A stretch of DNA of 52,429 nt, from contig NZ_LMIJ01000034.1 in the NCBI RefSeq assembly GCF_001428665.1, positions 1,759-54,187 on the forward strand, given 5' to 3'. Below, piece by piece: positions 1 through 8,524 of this stretch. Position 1 is the first letter of the stretch, and each line of letters opens with the position of its first letter. The notes under the pieces were generated by a model. The model was not told the DNA's origin. It saw nothing but the letters and a program-made list of their open reading frames with translations, and did not search any database. Made by a program: the position numbers and the translations under genes. The stretch comes from Acidovorax sp. Root219. GTDB taxonomy: Bacteria > Pseudomonadota > Gammaproteobacteria > Burkholderiales > Burkholderiaceae_C.

Positions 1-3000
1 AAACAGGTCCGCAATCACCACCGCCACGGCCGCACCCGTGTTCCAGTCCTCCAGCATGCCGATGTTGTAGGTGGTGGTGTCGGTGGAGCTCGTGCCATCC
101 TTGTTCAGCCGCAACGCCAACTGGGCCTTGTCGTTGGCGCTCATGGTCATGGTGAAGCTGGTGTTGGACGTGATGTCCACATTGGACGTATCGGTCAGCG
201 TGTAGTTGAACGCCCCCTGGCCCAGAAAGCGAATGCGGTTGGCCGTGATGTCATTGTTCGCCCCGGTCAGCGAGAGGAAGTTGTTGCCCGTGACCACCAG
301 CACGCCGGTGGCCACGTTGTAGGTGGCGCTGGTGACGGTGGGGGCCACCACATTGGTCACCGTGACACCATTGCCCGTCAGGTCGGCCACCACCACGGCG
401 GCGTCTGCCCCGGCGGCCCAGTCCTCTGCGGCGATCAGGTTGTACGTATTGACACTGGTGGAGCTGGTGCCGTTCTTGTTCATGATCAGGTTGGCACCCA
501 GGCGGTCGGCCGCGCTCAGGGTCAGCGTGAAACTGGTGCCGCTGGTGATCTCCACATTGCTGGTGGTGGTCAGCGTGTAGCTGGCACCGCCTTCGCCCTG
601 CAGGCTCAGCTTGTTGGCCACGATGTCATTGACCGCGCCGGACGCAGCTGTGAGCCCGGTACCGGTGACCGTCAGCACGCCGGTGTTGGCGTTGTAGACG
701 GAGCTGGTGATGGTCGGGACAGCCACGTTGCTCACCGTGATGGGCGAAGTGGCATCGGCAATGTCGCCGCCGGTGACCACGCTGTTCCAGTCGTCGGCCG
801 CAGCCAGGTTGTAGGTGGTGCCGCTGGTGGACGTGGTGCCGTTCTTGTTGAACAGGGCCTCCACAGCCACCTGGTCTGCGCCGGCCAGGGTCACGGCAAA
901 GCTGGTGCCCGAGATCACTTCGACGTTGCCCGTGGTGCTCAGCGAGCGGGTGGTACCACCTTCGCCAGTGATGGTCAGGTTGGACACCGTGACGTCGTTC
1001 GTTGCCCCCAGGGTCTGGACCAGACCCGTGCCGGTCACGGTGAGGACGTGGGTGGTGACGTCGTAGGTGGCCGAGGTGATGGTGGGTGCCGAGACATTTG
1101 ACACGGTCACCGCGTTGCCCGTCAGGTCTGCACCCGAGGTGGTCGTCGCATCCCAGCTGGCGGCGGCGGCCAGGTTGAAGGTGGTGGCGTCTGCGGCCGT
1201 GGTGCCGGCCTTGTTCAGCAGGCCGCCCACGGCCAGCTTGTCTGCGGCGTTCAGGGTGACCGAGAACGCCGTGGCGCTGGCAGCGGCGACGTTGCCACTG
1301 GTCAGGGTGTAGGAGCCCCCGCCCTGGCCGACGACCGACAGCTTGGAGACGTCGATGGTGTCGCCGGTGACGATGTTCACGGCCGATACCGAGAGGATGC
1401 CGGTGGCGGCATCGTAGGTGGAAGAAAGGATGCTTGGGGCGGCGTTGGCAACGGTGATGCCGTTGCCGGTGAGGTCGGCGATGTTGCCGCCCGTGACCAC
1501 GCTGTTCCAGTCATCGGCCGCCGCGATGTTGTAGGTGGTGGCGCTGCTGGCCGAAGAAATACCGTTCTTGTTGAGCAACGAGGCGACGCCGGCGATGTCT
1601 GCGCCCGTGAGGGTGACGGTGAAGCTGGTGGCCGAAGTCACTTCCACATTGCCCGTGGTGGACAGGGTGCGGGTGGCACCGCCCTCGCCGGTGATGGTCA
1701 GGGTGGACACCGTGACGTCGTTGGTGGCGCCGATGGTCTTGACCAGGCCGGTGCCGGTGACCACCAGGGTGTTGGTGGTGCCGTCGTAGGTAGCCGAGGT
1801 GACGGTGGGGGCGGCCACGTTGGAGACGGTGACACCGTTGCCCGTGAGGTCGGCCGCAGCGCCGACAGTGGAATTCCAGCCCGTGGCCCCGGCGAGGTTG
1901 AAGGTGGTGGTATCGACTGCGCTTGTGCCGTTGTTGTTCAGTACGCCGTTGAGGGCCAGCTTGTCTGCGGCATTCAGGGTGACGGAGAACGCCGTGGCGC
2001 TGGTGGTGGTGACGTTGGTGCTGGTCAGCGTGTAGCTGCCAGCCTGGCCGGTGAGGGACAGCTTGGATACATCGATGGCATCACCGGTCACCATGCCGGT
2101 GCCGGTGACGGACAGGATGCCGGTGGCGGCATCGTAGGTGGCCGAGGTGAGGGTGGGCGAGACCACGTTGGACACCGTGATGCCGTTGCCCGTGGTGTCG
2201 GCGATATTCAGTGCAGCATCGGCACCATTGGCCCAATCGTCTGCCGCAGCCAGGTTGTAGGTGGTGCCGCCTGCGGATTGTGTGCCGTTGGCGGTGGCCA
2301 GCGTGCGCAGGCCGTTTTTGTCGGTAGCGGACAGGGTGAGCGTGAACCCCGTGTCCGAGGTGATCTCCACGTTGGAGGTATCGGTCAGCGTGTAAGTGCC
2401 GCCGCCCTGGCCGGTGAGGGTGAACTTGTTGGCAATGATGTCGTTGGTGGCGCCACTGCGGTGCGTGAAGCCGGTGCCTGTGACGACCAGGGTACCGGTG
2501 CTGGCATCGTAGGTGGCCGAGGTCACGGTGGGGGCCGCGACGGTGGCAGTGATGCCATTGCCCGTGATGTCTGCAACCACCACTGCTGCATCAGCCCCGG
2601 CAGCCCAGTCCTCTGCTGCGGCCACGTTGTACGTGGTGCCGCCGGTGGAACTGCTGCCGTTCTTGTTGATGATCTGGTTGATGCCGGATTTGTCGGTAGC
2701 GCTCAGGGTCAGCGTGAACGCCGTGTTCGATGTGGTGGTGATATCGACATTGGCCGTGTCGGTCAGGGTGTAGGTGGCACCGCCCTCGCCGGTCAGGGTG
2801 AACTTGTTGGCGACGATGTCGTTGTTGACGCCCGTCAGCTGCACCAGGCCGGTTCCCACAAAACTGAGAGTCCCGGTGGACGCGTCGTATGTGGCCGACG
2901 TAATCGTCGGTGCAGGCACATTCGAGACAGTCAGCGGGTTGGTGGCGTCGGCGATGTCGCCGTTCGTGATCGTGCTATTCCAGTCATCGAAGGCGACGAC

Positions 3001-4716
3001 GTTGTAGGTTGAGCCGCTGGAGGATGTAGCGCCAGTCTTGTTGAGCAGGCTGTCAACAATGATCCGGTCGTTGCCGGACAGTTGCACCGAAAAGCTGGTG
3101 GCATCCGTCACTTCGACATTGGCCGACAGCACCAGGGTGCGGCCCGTGCCGCCCTCACCGACGATCCGCAGCTTGTTCACGGTGATGTCATTGGTCGCGC
3201 CAACGACCTTGACCAGACCGGTGCCGGTGACAGTCAGTATTCCGGTGGCAGCGTCGTAGCTGGCCGAGGTGATGGTGGGGGCGGTGACGTTGCTGACCGT
3301 GACGCCGTTGCCGGTGGTGTCGGCGGGGGCGGACGCCGTGGTGTCCCAGTTGGCAGCGCCAGCCAGATTGAAAGTGGTGCCGCCGGCGGCCGAGGTGCCG
3401 TTGTTGTTCAGCACGCCATTGATGGCCAGCTTGTCTGCGGAGTTCAACGTCACCGAAAACGCCGTGGCGCTGGTGGCCGTGGTGTTGGCGGTGGTCAGGG
3501 TGTAGCTTGCGCCACCCTGGCCGGTGAGGCTGAGCTTGGTAACGTCGATGGTGTCCCCGTTGGTCATGCCGGCGGCTGTGACCGACAGAACGCCGTTGGA
3601 GGCATCGTAGGTGGCGCTGGTGATGGTGGCGGGTGGCACTGCAGCCGCCACCACGATGTCGTCGATGTAGATCGAGATATCGGCAGCGCCGTTCTGCTGC
3701 ACGATTCGCACTTCGTCCACGTACTGCCACTGGGAGCCCGATACCGAAACGGTGGTGTTGCTGCCGAATGCCGGTGCCGTGAAGTTCTGCGTGGCGCCCG
3801 AGACGGCACTGCCGTTCAGGTAGCCGACGAGTCGGTAGGTGTTGGCACCCCCGCCGTTTTCCACGGTGATGGAGACAAAGGAAAACTCCTCGCCCGTGGT
3901 CGCCTTGAGCACCCCCGCAGCCTGGGTACCGCTGGAAGCAGCGACATAGGTGCCGTTCATGTATGCCGCGTGGTCGCTGCCCCCGTCGGCCATGGACGTG
4001 TCGGTGCTCAGTTGCGTCACGTCGACATAGCCCCCGGCATCCTGGGTTCCGGCGCTGTTCAATAGGGTGAATGTCCAGCCATTGATCGGGCGTGCCACCC
4101 CGGTCGTGCCCTGGCTTTGGCCGGTACCGCCATTGACGGCGACCCCGTCGAAGGTTTCGCTGACCGGCGCTGCCAGCAAGCCGCCGTAGGATGCCGGCCC
4201 CTCCATGGCGGGGGTATGTATCGCACCGTGCTGGCGCCCCAGCAACCAGTCGCCGCCCAAGGCTGCCGCACCTGTGAGGTTGGTCGATGCGGCAACGCTG
4301 GCACCGAAAAAGTCTGACAGGGTGCGCAGTAGTGCAGCGCCCGCAGCGCCTGCCCCTGAGTGACACCCATAGAGCAGTACGTCACCATCTTCTGCCAGAG
4401 TGGTGCCGATGGAACGCAGCATGTCGGCATGGCCAGGCGCATTGCCCGCATCCAGCACGGTGGTTCCCCAGTGAAGGCGGCCGTGGCTGCCATGGGACAG
4501 CACATGCAGCGCGCCGATGCCGCTTCGCCCCTGCAGGTGCGCGGCCATCTGCGCCAGCCCATCGCTCCAGCCATCGATCATCACCACCTCGGCACCTTCG
4601 GGCGCGGCGGCCGCCAGCATCTGCCAGTCGTGCAGGTCATCGAACACGAAGACCAGCTCAACAGAGTCGCGTGTGCCCGGTGGCAGGTAGTTGTCGGTGG
4701 CGTTCGGGCTGGTCAT
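1..4716 (-). CDS. Giant DUF4347 repeat surface protein, N-terminal part (3' end outside window)
   Basis: The frame is open without a stop from ATG at 4716 to the window edge: 1572 codons, so the C-terminus is missing. The start is supported by GAGGAAA (about 4721-4727) just upstream. Residues about 20-165 match DUF4347, with its VFVFDDLHDW, VLSHGSHGRLHWG and LLYGCHSGAG-type stretches. DUF4347 is found at the N-terminus of very large secreted or surface proteins of Gram-negative bacteria. Residues about 170-360 look like a beta-rich jelly-roll region ending in ISIYIDDIVVA. From about residue 366 onward there are tandem beta domains rich in Thr, Ser, Asn, Asp and Gly. No classical signal peptide is visible; such proteins are often exported by type I secretion, but the C-terminal signal needed to judge that is not here. 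A role in adhesion or biofilm is inference. Confidence 0.85.
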   Translation of the reverse strand, partial: MTSPNATDNYLPPGTRDSVELVFVFDDLHDWQMLAAAAPEGAEVVMIDGWSDGLAQMAAHLQGRSGIGALHVLSHGSHGRLHWGTTVLDAGNAPGHADMLRSIGTTLAEDGDVLLYGCHSGAGAAGAALLRTLSDFFGASVAASTNLTGAAALGGDWLLGRQHGAIHTPAMEGPASYGGLLAAPVSETFDGVAVNGGTGQSQGTTGVARPINGWTFTLLNSAGTQDAGGYVDVTQLSTDTSMADGGSDHAAYMNGTYVAASSGTQAAGVLKATTGEEFSFVSITVENGGGANTYRLVGYLNGSAVSGATQNFTAPAFGSNTTVSVSGSQWQYVDEVRIVQQNGAADISIYIDDIVVAAAVPPATITSATYDASNGVLSVTAAGMTNGDTIDVTKLSLTGQGGASYTLTTANTTATSATAFSVTLNSADKLAINGVLNNNGTSAAGGTTFNLAGAANWDTTASAPADTTGNGVTVSNVTAPTITSASYDAATGILTVTGTGLVKVVGATNDITVNKLRIVGEGGTGRTLVLSANVEVTDATSFSVQLSGNDRIIVDSLLNKTGATSSSGSTYNVVAFDDWNSTITNGDIADATNPLTVSNVPAPTITSATYDASTGTLSFVGTGLVQLTGVNNDIVANKFTLTGEGGATYTLTDTANVDITTTSNTAFTLTLSATDKSGINQIINKNGSSSTGGTTYNVAAAEDWAAGADAAVVVADITGNGITATVAAPTVTSATYDASTGTLVVTGTGFTHRSGATNDIIANKFTLTGQGGGTYTLTDTSNVEITSDTGFTLTLSATDKNGLRTLATANGTQSAGGTTYNLAAADDWANGADAALNIADTTGNGITVSNVVSPTLTSATYDAATGILSVTGTGMVTGDAIDVSKLSLTGQAGSYTLTSTNVTTTSATAFSVTLNAADKLALNGVLNNNGTSAVDTTTFNLAGATGWNSTVGAAADLTGNGVTVSNVAAPTVTSATYDGTTNTLVVTGTGLVKTIGATNDVTVSTLTITGEGGATRTLSTTGNVEVTSATSFTVTLTGADIAGVASLLNKNGISSASSATTYNIAAADDWNSVVTGGNIADLTGNGITVANAAPSILSSTYDAATGILSVSAVNIVTGDTIDVSKLSVVGQGGGSYTLTSGNVAAASATAFSVTLNAADKLAVGGLLNKAGTTAADATTFNLAAAASWDATTTSGADLTGNAVTVSNVSAPTITSATYDVTTHVLTVTGTGLVQTLGATNDVTVSNLTITGEGGTTRSLSTTGNVEVISGTSFAVTLAGADQVAVEALFNKNGTTSTSGTTYNLAAADDWNSVVTGGDIADATSPITVSNVAVPTITSSVYNANTGVLTVTGTGLTAASGAVNDIVANKLSLQGEGGASYTLTTTSNVEITSGTSFTLTLSAADRLGANLIMNKNGTSSTSVNTYNLIAAEDWAAGADAAVVVADLTGNGVTVTNVVAPTVTSATYNVATGVLVVTGNNFLSLTGANNDITANRIRFLGQGAFNYTLTDTSNVDITSNTSFTMTMSANDKAQLALRLNKDGTSSTDTTTYNIGMLEDWNTGAAVAVVIADLF
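330..3640 (-). repeat. Tandem domain repeats inside the DUF4347 protein
   Basis: The same coding pattern recurs with boundaries near 330, 706, 1074, 1428, 1797, 2151, 2520, 2898, 3266 and 3619, a period of 353-378 bp (118-126 residues). Each unit opens with a P-T-I/V-T-S-A-T-Y-D-A-x-T-G stretch, contains L-x-L-T-G-x-G-G-x-x-Y-T-L-T, and ends near A-D-x-T-G-N-G-I-T-V-S-N-V. Shorter units (about 354 bp) carry G-D-x-I-D-V, while longer units carry G-A-x-N-D-I, so there are at least two unit types. Further units probably continue past position 1. Confidence 0.85.
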
Positions 4717-5059
4717 GGGCGTTTCCTCATGGATGTGGCAGACCTGCTGCCCGCCGGAGCGGGGCGGTCGCCATGTGTTCTGGATTGACGGGGGCACGTG
4801 GCGCACAGGCCTGACAAGACCTGCAACGGCACTGCCGCGTGGTGCGCGGCATCCCGGAACATGGGCGGGTCACAGCGGGCGACGGGTGCGTGCATGTAGA
4901 GGGGCCCTGCCCATCGTCAGGTGGGGCACCCCTGCTGCGATCGCACACTGTGAAACCGGTTTTACCAGAAAGCAAGTCATTTACAAACGAATACTCGTCG
5001 TTGGATGCCCGTGCTGGTAGTTACCCCGATGCGACAGCTCCGTCGCGCCTGACGCCGAT
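4717..5059. other. Intergenic region upstream of the DUF4347 gene
   Basis: About 340 bases with no convincing gene. The stretch 4951-5005 is clearly more AT-rich than its surroundings and contains AACCGGTT and a TTGTAA / TAAAAC pair on the minus strand with 16 bases between. This could be the promoter of the large surface-protein gene, but the match is weak. Confidence 0.35.
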
Positions 5060-5506
5060 TCAGCGCGGCTGCAGCACCTGGTCCGGGTCGCCGCGGTACA
5101 GCGCAAAGAACTCGTTGAGCGAGGCCGCTACCCGCACGGGTGGGCTGTCTGCGCTCAAGGGGCCGGCGAAGACTTCCGAGCGGCCATCCGCCGCCGTGCG
5201 CAGGCGAAACACCTGGCTATGGGTCAGAAAATCTGCAAACTGCACGCCCCACTCGGAGGGCGGGCCCTGGTTGGCGCGGCTGACTTCGTCCAGCGACCAC
5301 AGGCGCCAGAACTCGCCGTCCATGGTGACCATGCCGCCCAGGGTGGCGTACAGGGTGAGCACTTCGGGGGTGGCGGGCTGGCCCAGTTGGGCAAACAGCG
5401 CCTGGACCTGCGCAGGATCGCCGGGGGGCAGCATGTCGACCCCATCGATGCGCCAGCGGGGGAGGAGTGCGGTGAGGTCGGTGGCGAGGTCGGCGGTGGG
5501 GTCCAT
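5060..5506 (-). CDS. SMI1/KNR4-like protein
   Basis: A 148-residue soluble protein with no signal peptide or membrane segment. The pattern fits the SMI1/KNR4 (SUKH) fold: an N-terminal helix with LPPGDPAQVQALFAQLG, then PEVLTLYATLGGM-TMDGEFWRLWSLDEV, a central G-x-x-F-A-D-F turn, and a C-terminal VAASLNEFFALYRGD helix. Members are often immunity proteins of contact-dependent toxins, but isolated chromosomal copies exist and no toxin gene adjoins this one. The ATG at 5506 was chosen because the possible 33-residue extension upstream is Cys/Arg/Pro-rich and overlaps the efp terminator. Fold assignment is by eye. Confidence 0.6.
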   Translation of the reverse strand: MDPTADLATDLTALLPRWRIDGVDMLPPGDPAQVQALFAQLGQPATPEVLTLYATLGGMVTMDGEFWRLWSLDEVSRANQGPPSEWGVQFADFLTHSQVFRLRTAADGRSEVFAGPLSADSPPVRVAASLNEFFALYRGDPDQVLQPR

Positions 5507-5604
5507 GGCAATGATTGTGCGCGAGGCCTGTGACGCTCGCAAGAAATCGCTGCACCGGCGGCGGATCGGGCAGCAAGGCCCGCACCGTGCAGGGGGTACC
5601 AACA

Positions 5605-5632
5605 AAAAAGGCTTCCCGGAGGAAGCCTTTTT
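5605..5632 (-). terminator. Rho-independent terminator of efp
   Basis: A perfect 12-bp stem (5605-5616 with 5621-5632) around the loop CGGA. Read on the minus strand, GGAAGCC is followed by a T run, as expected 30 bases after the efp stop codon. The A run on the other side makes it potentially bidirectional. Confidence 0.9.
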
Positions 5633-5662
5633 CGGAGGTCTTGCAGGTGGGCCTGCAGAACC

Positions 5663-6217
5663 TTAAACGCGCTTGCGGTATTCGCCGGTGCGGGTGTCGA
5701 TTTCGATCTTGTCGCCTTGCGAGACGAACAGGGGCACGGGCACTTCGAAGCCGGTGGCGATCTTGGCGGGCTTCAGGACCTTGCCGGAGGTGTCGCCCTT
5801 GACGGCGGGTTCCGTCCAGGTGATTTCGCGCTCGACGCTGGTGGGCAGTTCGACCGAGATGGCCTTGCCGTCGTAGAACACCACTTCGAGGGCCATGCCG
5901 TCTTCCAGGTAGTTCAGTGCGTCGCCCATGTTTTCGGCTTCGACTTCGTACTGGTTGTAGTCGGTGTCCATGCAGACGTACATGGGGTCGGCGAAGTAGG
6001 AGTACGTGCAGTCCTTCTTGTCCAGGATCACGTTGTCGATCTTGTCGTCGGCCTTGAACACGTTTTCGGTGCCGAAGTTGCCGATCAGGCTCTTGAGCTT
6101 CATGCGCACGGTGGCTGCACCGCGGCCGCCACGGGCGTATTCGGTCTTGAGGACGACCATGGGGTCCTTGCCGTGCATGATGACGTTGCCGGCGCGGATT
6201 TCTTGAGCGATTTTCAT
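5663..6217 (-). CDS. efp: Elongation factor P
   Basis: A 184-residue EF-P, the factor that binds between the P and E sites and relieves ribosome stalling at polyproline motifs. The N-terminal KOW-like domain begins MKIAQEIRAGNVIMHGKDP; the loop YARGGRGAA places arginine at residue 32. The OB domains follow, with the C-terminal signature around DKIEIDTRTGEYRKRV. Arg32, in place of the lysine of EpmA-type EF-P, is the residue rhamnosylated by EarP, and earP is the adjacent upstream gene on the same strand. The gene ends in a strong terminator. Length and start are normal for the family. Confidence 0.98.
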   Translation of the reverse strand: MKIAQEIRAGNVIMHGKDPMVVLKTEYARGGRGAATVRMKLKSLIGNFGTENVFKADDKIDNVILDKKDCTYSYFADPMYVCMDTDYNQYEVEAENMGDALNYLEDGMALEVVFYDGKAISVELPTSVEREITWTEPAVKGDTSGKVLKPAKIATGFEVPVPLFVSQGDKIEIDTRTGEYRKRV

Positions 6218-6325
6218 AGCAGTTTGGTTGCTTGGGTTGGGGGCCGCTCAACGCGCTGGCCACACGCCCCTGGGGGCTGTGCAACTGGCCGGCGCATGTT
6301 CCGCGGCGGGATTGCGCGGGGTACG

Positions 6326-6339
6326 GGCACCATGGTGCC
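6326..6339. promoter_or_regulatory. 14-bp perfect palindrome between earP and efp
   Basis: GGCACCATGGTGCC lies in the 151-base gap between the earP stop and the efp start. It could be a regulator site in the efp promoter region or part of a small hairpin in the efp leader. There is no T run beside it, so it is not a terminator. Confidence 0.4.
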
Positions 6340-6368
6340 GCGCCTCAATTTGCGCAAAGCCTCGGATT

Positions 6369-7469
6369 TTACCTTTTTTCCGCGATAAATCCTACCAACT
6401 GGCCCACCAGGTCGGTTTGTTGCATGAGGCGCGCGCGTGCCGCCTGCACGCAGGCGGTCCACTCGGCCAGGGTTTCATCATCTGGAATGGTCAGCGGGCC
6501 GTGGCCGGGGATGCCGTTCCACGCGGCGTGAAAGCCGCGCAGCGAGGCCGGGGCCTGCAGCCAGTCGAGAAACGCCGCAAGCTTGGCGTGGTGGGCACCG
6601 TCGTCCTGCGGGTAGATGTGCCAGACCAGGGCGCGGCCGGCCCACAGGGCGCGCACCAGCGAGTCCTCGCCGCGCACGGCGTTGAAGTCGCTGGCCCAGA
6701 GCAGGTCGTCGAAACCGGGCTGGTCGGTGGGGGCCAGAAACTGCAATTGCAGCGGGCCATGCTCTGCCGGCAAGGTGGCCAATGCGGACCGCACCGCCTG
6801 GGTGGCACGGCCAGGCGTGACCAGCAGGCGGGTGGGTACGGCACCGGGCTGCATGGCCTGGGCCAGCAGCGCGGGCAGGGCGGCGGGCTCATAGCAGAAC
6901 AGCGACATCCAGCGCTGGGGCGTGTTGGGTGCCGGGGACTGGCCCGCGCGCCAGGCGGCGGCAAAGCGGGGCGGGGGCTGCTCCAGCAGGCCGCTCTCTC
7001 GCAGCAGGCCGCCCGTGGCGGGGGTGAAGCCGGGGTAGAAGAACCAGCGCGTCCAGCCCGCAGCCGGGCCGGACATGATGAGCGAGGGCAGGCGGTGGTT
7101 GCGCTCCACATAGGCCTCTGCCGAGAGGTATTCGAGGTTGATCCACACGGGTTGCCGGTCTGGGGCCCGCCCCACAGCCCAGGCCAGGAAGGGCTCGGGG
7201 ATCTCGCAGCCGAAGGCTTCGACCACCACATCGGGCGCTGCCTCGTGCGCGGCGGGCAGCCCGCCGCCCCAGGGGCGCAGCTCCACGCCGGGGCATCCCT
7301 CAGGCGCCATCCAGGCCAGGGCCGAGGCATCGTCCACCCACAGGCGCACGCGCTGGCCGCGCGCGGCCAACTGGCTGGCCAGGCGCCAGCACACGCCGAT
7401 GTCGCCGTAGTTGTCGATGACCTGGCAGAACACATCCCACTGCAGCGGGGGCAGGGCCGGGGCCGTCAT
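6369..7469 (-). CDS. earP: EF-P arginine 32 rhamnosyltransferase EarP
   Basis: A 366-residue GT-B glycosyltransferase that transfers rhamnose from dTDP-L-rhamnose to Arg32 of EF-P, activating it. The family signature is visible: FCQVIDNYGDIGVCWRL near the N-terminus, with Asp19 and Asp23 in the spacing of the catalytic aspartates, and RGEDSLVRALWAG at about residues 266-278, whose Glu/Asp/Ser bind the nucleotide sugar. The next gene downstream is efp, itself with Arg32. The ATG at 7469 overlaps the stop of the upstream LysR gene (ATGA), which suggests translational coupling. Such coupling to a regulator is unusual for a housekeeping modification enzyme. Confidence 0.95.
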   Translation of the reverse strand: MTAPALPPLQWDVFCQVIDNYGDIGVCWRLASQLAARGQRVRLWVDDASALAWMAPEGCPGVELRPWGGGLPAAHEAAPDVVVEAFGCEIPEPFLAWAVGRAPDRQPVWINLEYLSAEAYVERNHRLPSLIMSGPAAGWTRWFFYPGFTPATGGLLRESGLLEQPPPRFAAAWRAGQSPAPNTPQRWMSLFCYEPAALPALLAQAMQPGAVPTRLLVTPGRATQAVRSALATLPAEHGPLQLQFLAPTDQPGFDDLLWASDFNAVRGEDSLVRALWAGRALVWHIYPQDDGAHHAKLAAFLDWLQAPASLRGFHAAWNGIPGHGPLTIPDDETLAEWTACVQAARARLMQQTDLVGQLVGFIAEKR

Positions 7470-8368
7470 GCGGCAGGCCCTTCGGCGGGGGCGCGCAGGT
7501 GGTCCACCAGCAGGCGCGCCACGCTCGAGAGCGATTCTTCCGAGCGCACGCACAGCACCAGCTGGCGGTGCGCCCAGGGCTCGTTGAGCGTGACCACGCG
7601 GATGGGCTGGCTGCCCTTGTACAGCGCAGCGCTGCCGCGCGGCATGACGCCCACGCCCAGGCCGGCCGCGACCATGAGGCACAGTGCGTCGTAGCTGGTG
7701 ACCTGCATGCGCAGGCGCAGCGGCAGCCCGGTTTCGGCGGCGGCCTTGGTGAGCTGGTTGTTGATGGCGCTGCCCGGGTGCGCGCCCACGAAGTCGTAGG
7801 GCAAGGCATCCACCAGGCGCACGGATTTGCGCCGCGCCAGGGGGTGGTCGCGCGGCACCACCAGGGCCAGCTCGTCGGTGCGGTACGGCAGCTGCACCAC
7901 GCGGTCGCCATAGTGGCCGTGGTTGAGGATGCCGATGTCGGCCGCGTTCTCGGCCACCGACTGGGCGATGGCGGTGCTGATCTGCTCCTGCAGCCGCACG
8001 TCCACCTGCGGGTGCAGGGCCATGAAGCTTTGCAGCTGCGCCGGCAAAAACTGGCTGATGGCCGAGATATTGGCCACCACGCGCACGTGGCCGCGCAGGC
8101 CGGCGCCGTAGTCGCGCATCTGCGTGGCGATGCCGTCGAGGTCGTTGAGCACGCCGCGCGCCAGGTTCAACAGGGCATAGGCCGCGGCGGTGGGCTCGGT
8201 GCCCTTGTTGCTGCGGGTGAACAGGGTGACGTGCAGGGCGTCTTCCAGGTCGGCCAGGCGCCGGCTCACGGCCGACGCGGCCAGGTGCTCGCGCGCGGCG
8301 GCGGCGGCGATGGTGCTTTCTTCCATCACGGCAACGAACAGGCGCAGGGAGACGGGGTCGAGCTTCAT
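7466..8368 (-). CDS. LysR-family transcriptional regulator
   Basis: A 300-residue LysR regulator. The N-terminal winged helix-turn-helix spans about residues 5-65 (LRLFVAVMEESTIAAAAA, then SAVSRRLADLEDALHVTLF), followed by a linker helix and a substrate-binding domain from about residue 95. It is divergent from the CoA-transferase/lyase operon with 156 bases between, the classical arrangement for a regulator controlling its neighbour. Its stop overlaps the earP start by 4 bases, so earP is probably co-transcribed. The ligand is unknown; a CoA thioester or acid of the adjacent pathway is a reasonable guess. Confidence 0.92.
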   Translation of the reverse strand: MKLDPVSLRLFVAVMEESTIAAAAAREHLAASAVSRRLADLEDALHVTLFTRSNKGTEPTAAAYALLNLARGVLNDLDGIATQMRDYGAGLRGHVRVVANISAISQFLPAQLQSFMALHPQVDVRLQEQISTAIAQSVAENAADIGILNHGHYGDRVVQLPYRTDELALVVPRDHPLARRKSVRLVDALPYDFVGAHPGSAINNQLTKAAAETGLPLRLRMQVTSYDALCLMVAAGLGVGVMPRGSAALYKGSQPIRVVTLNEPWAHRQLVLCVRSEESLSSVARLLVDHLRAPAEGPAA

Positions 8369-8457
8369 GCCTGCAATGGTACCAACGGGAGTGCTCTGCC
8401 ATGCCGGTTTGCGATGGTGGGCTGTCGTAAGAGCGTTTTGCCCGCAGGGCTTCTTTG

Positions 8458-8468
8458 CGCATCATGCG
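8458..8468. promoter_or_regulatory. Candidate LysR operator
   Basis: CGCATCATGCG is an inverted repeat with one central base, about 57 bases upstream of the CoA-transferase start in the divergent intergenic region. Position and symmetry suit a LysR binding site, but short palindromes are common in GC-rich DNA. Confidence 0.4.
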
Positions 8469-8524
8469 GGGCAACACAGGCAGGCCTGATCCGCAGGCTG
8501 CGCCACATTGGAGACAAGAACACG

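Noticed and set aside
2278..4065. Plus-strand frames of 244 and 327 codons
   Set aside because: Gly/Val/Arg-rich antisense shadows of the repeat protein without ribosome sites.
3188..4366. A 392-codon minus-strand frame inside the DUF4347 gene region
   Set aside because: It lies on the same strand in the wrong frame, is His/Arg/Gln-rich, and has no domain.
1..4700. Repeated segments at 354-378 bp spacing considered as CRISPR or noncoding satellite repeats
   Set aside because: The repeats are coding, in frame and protein-conserved, and far longer than CRISPR units.
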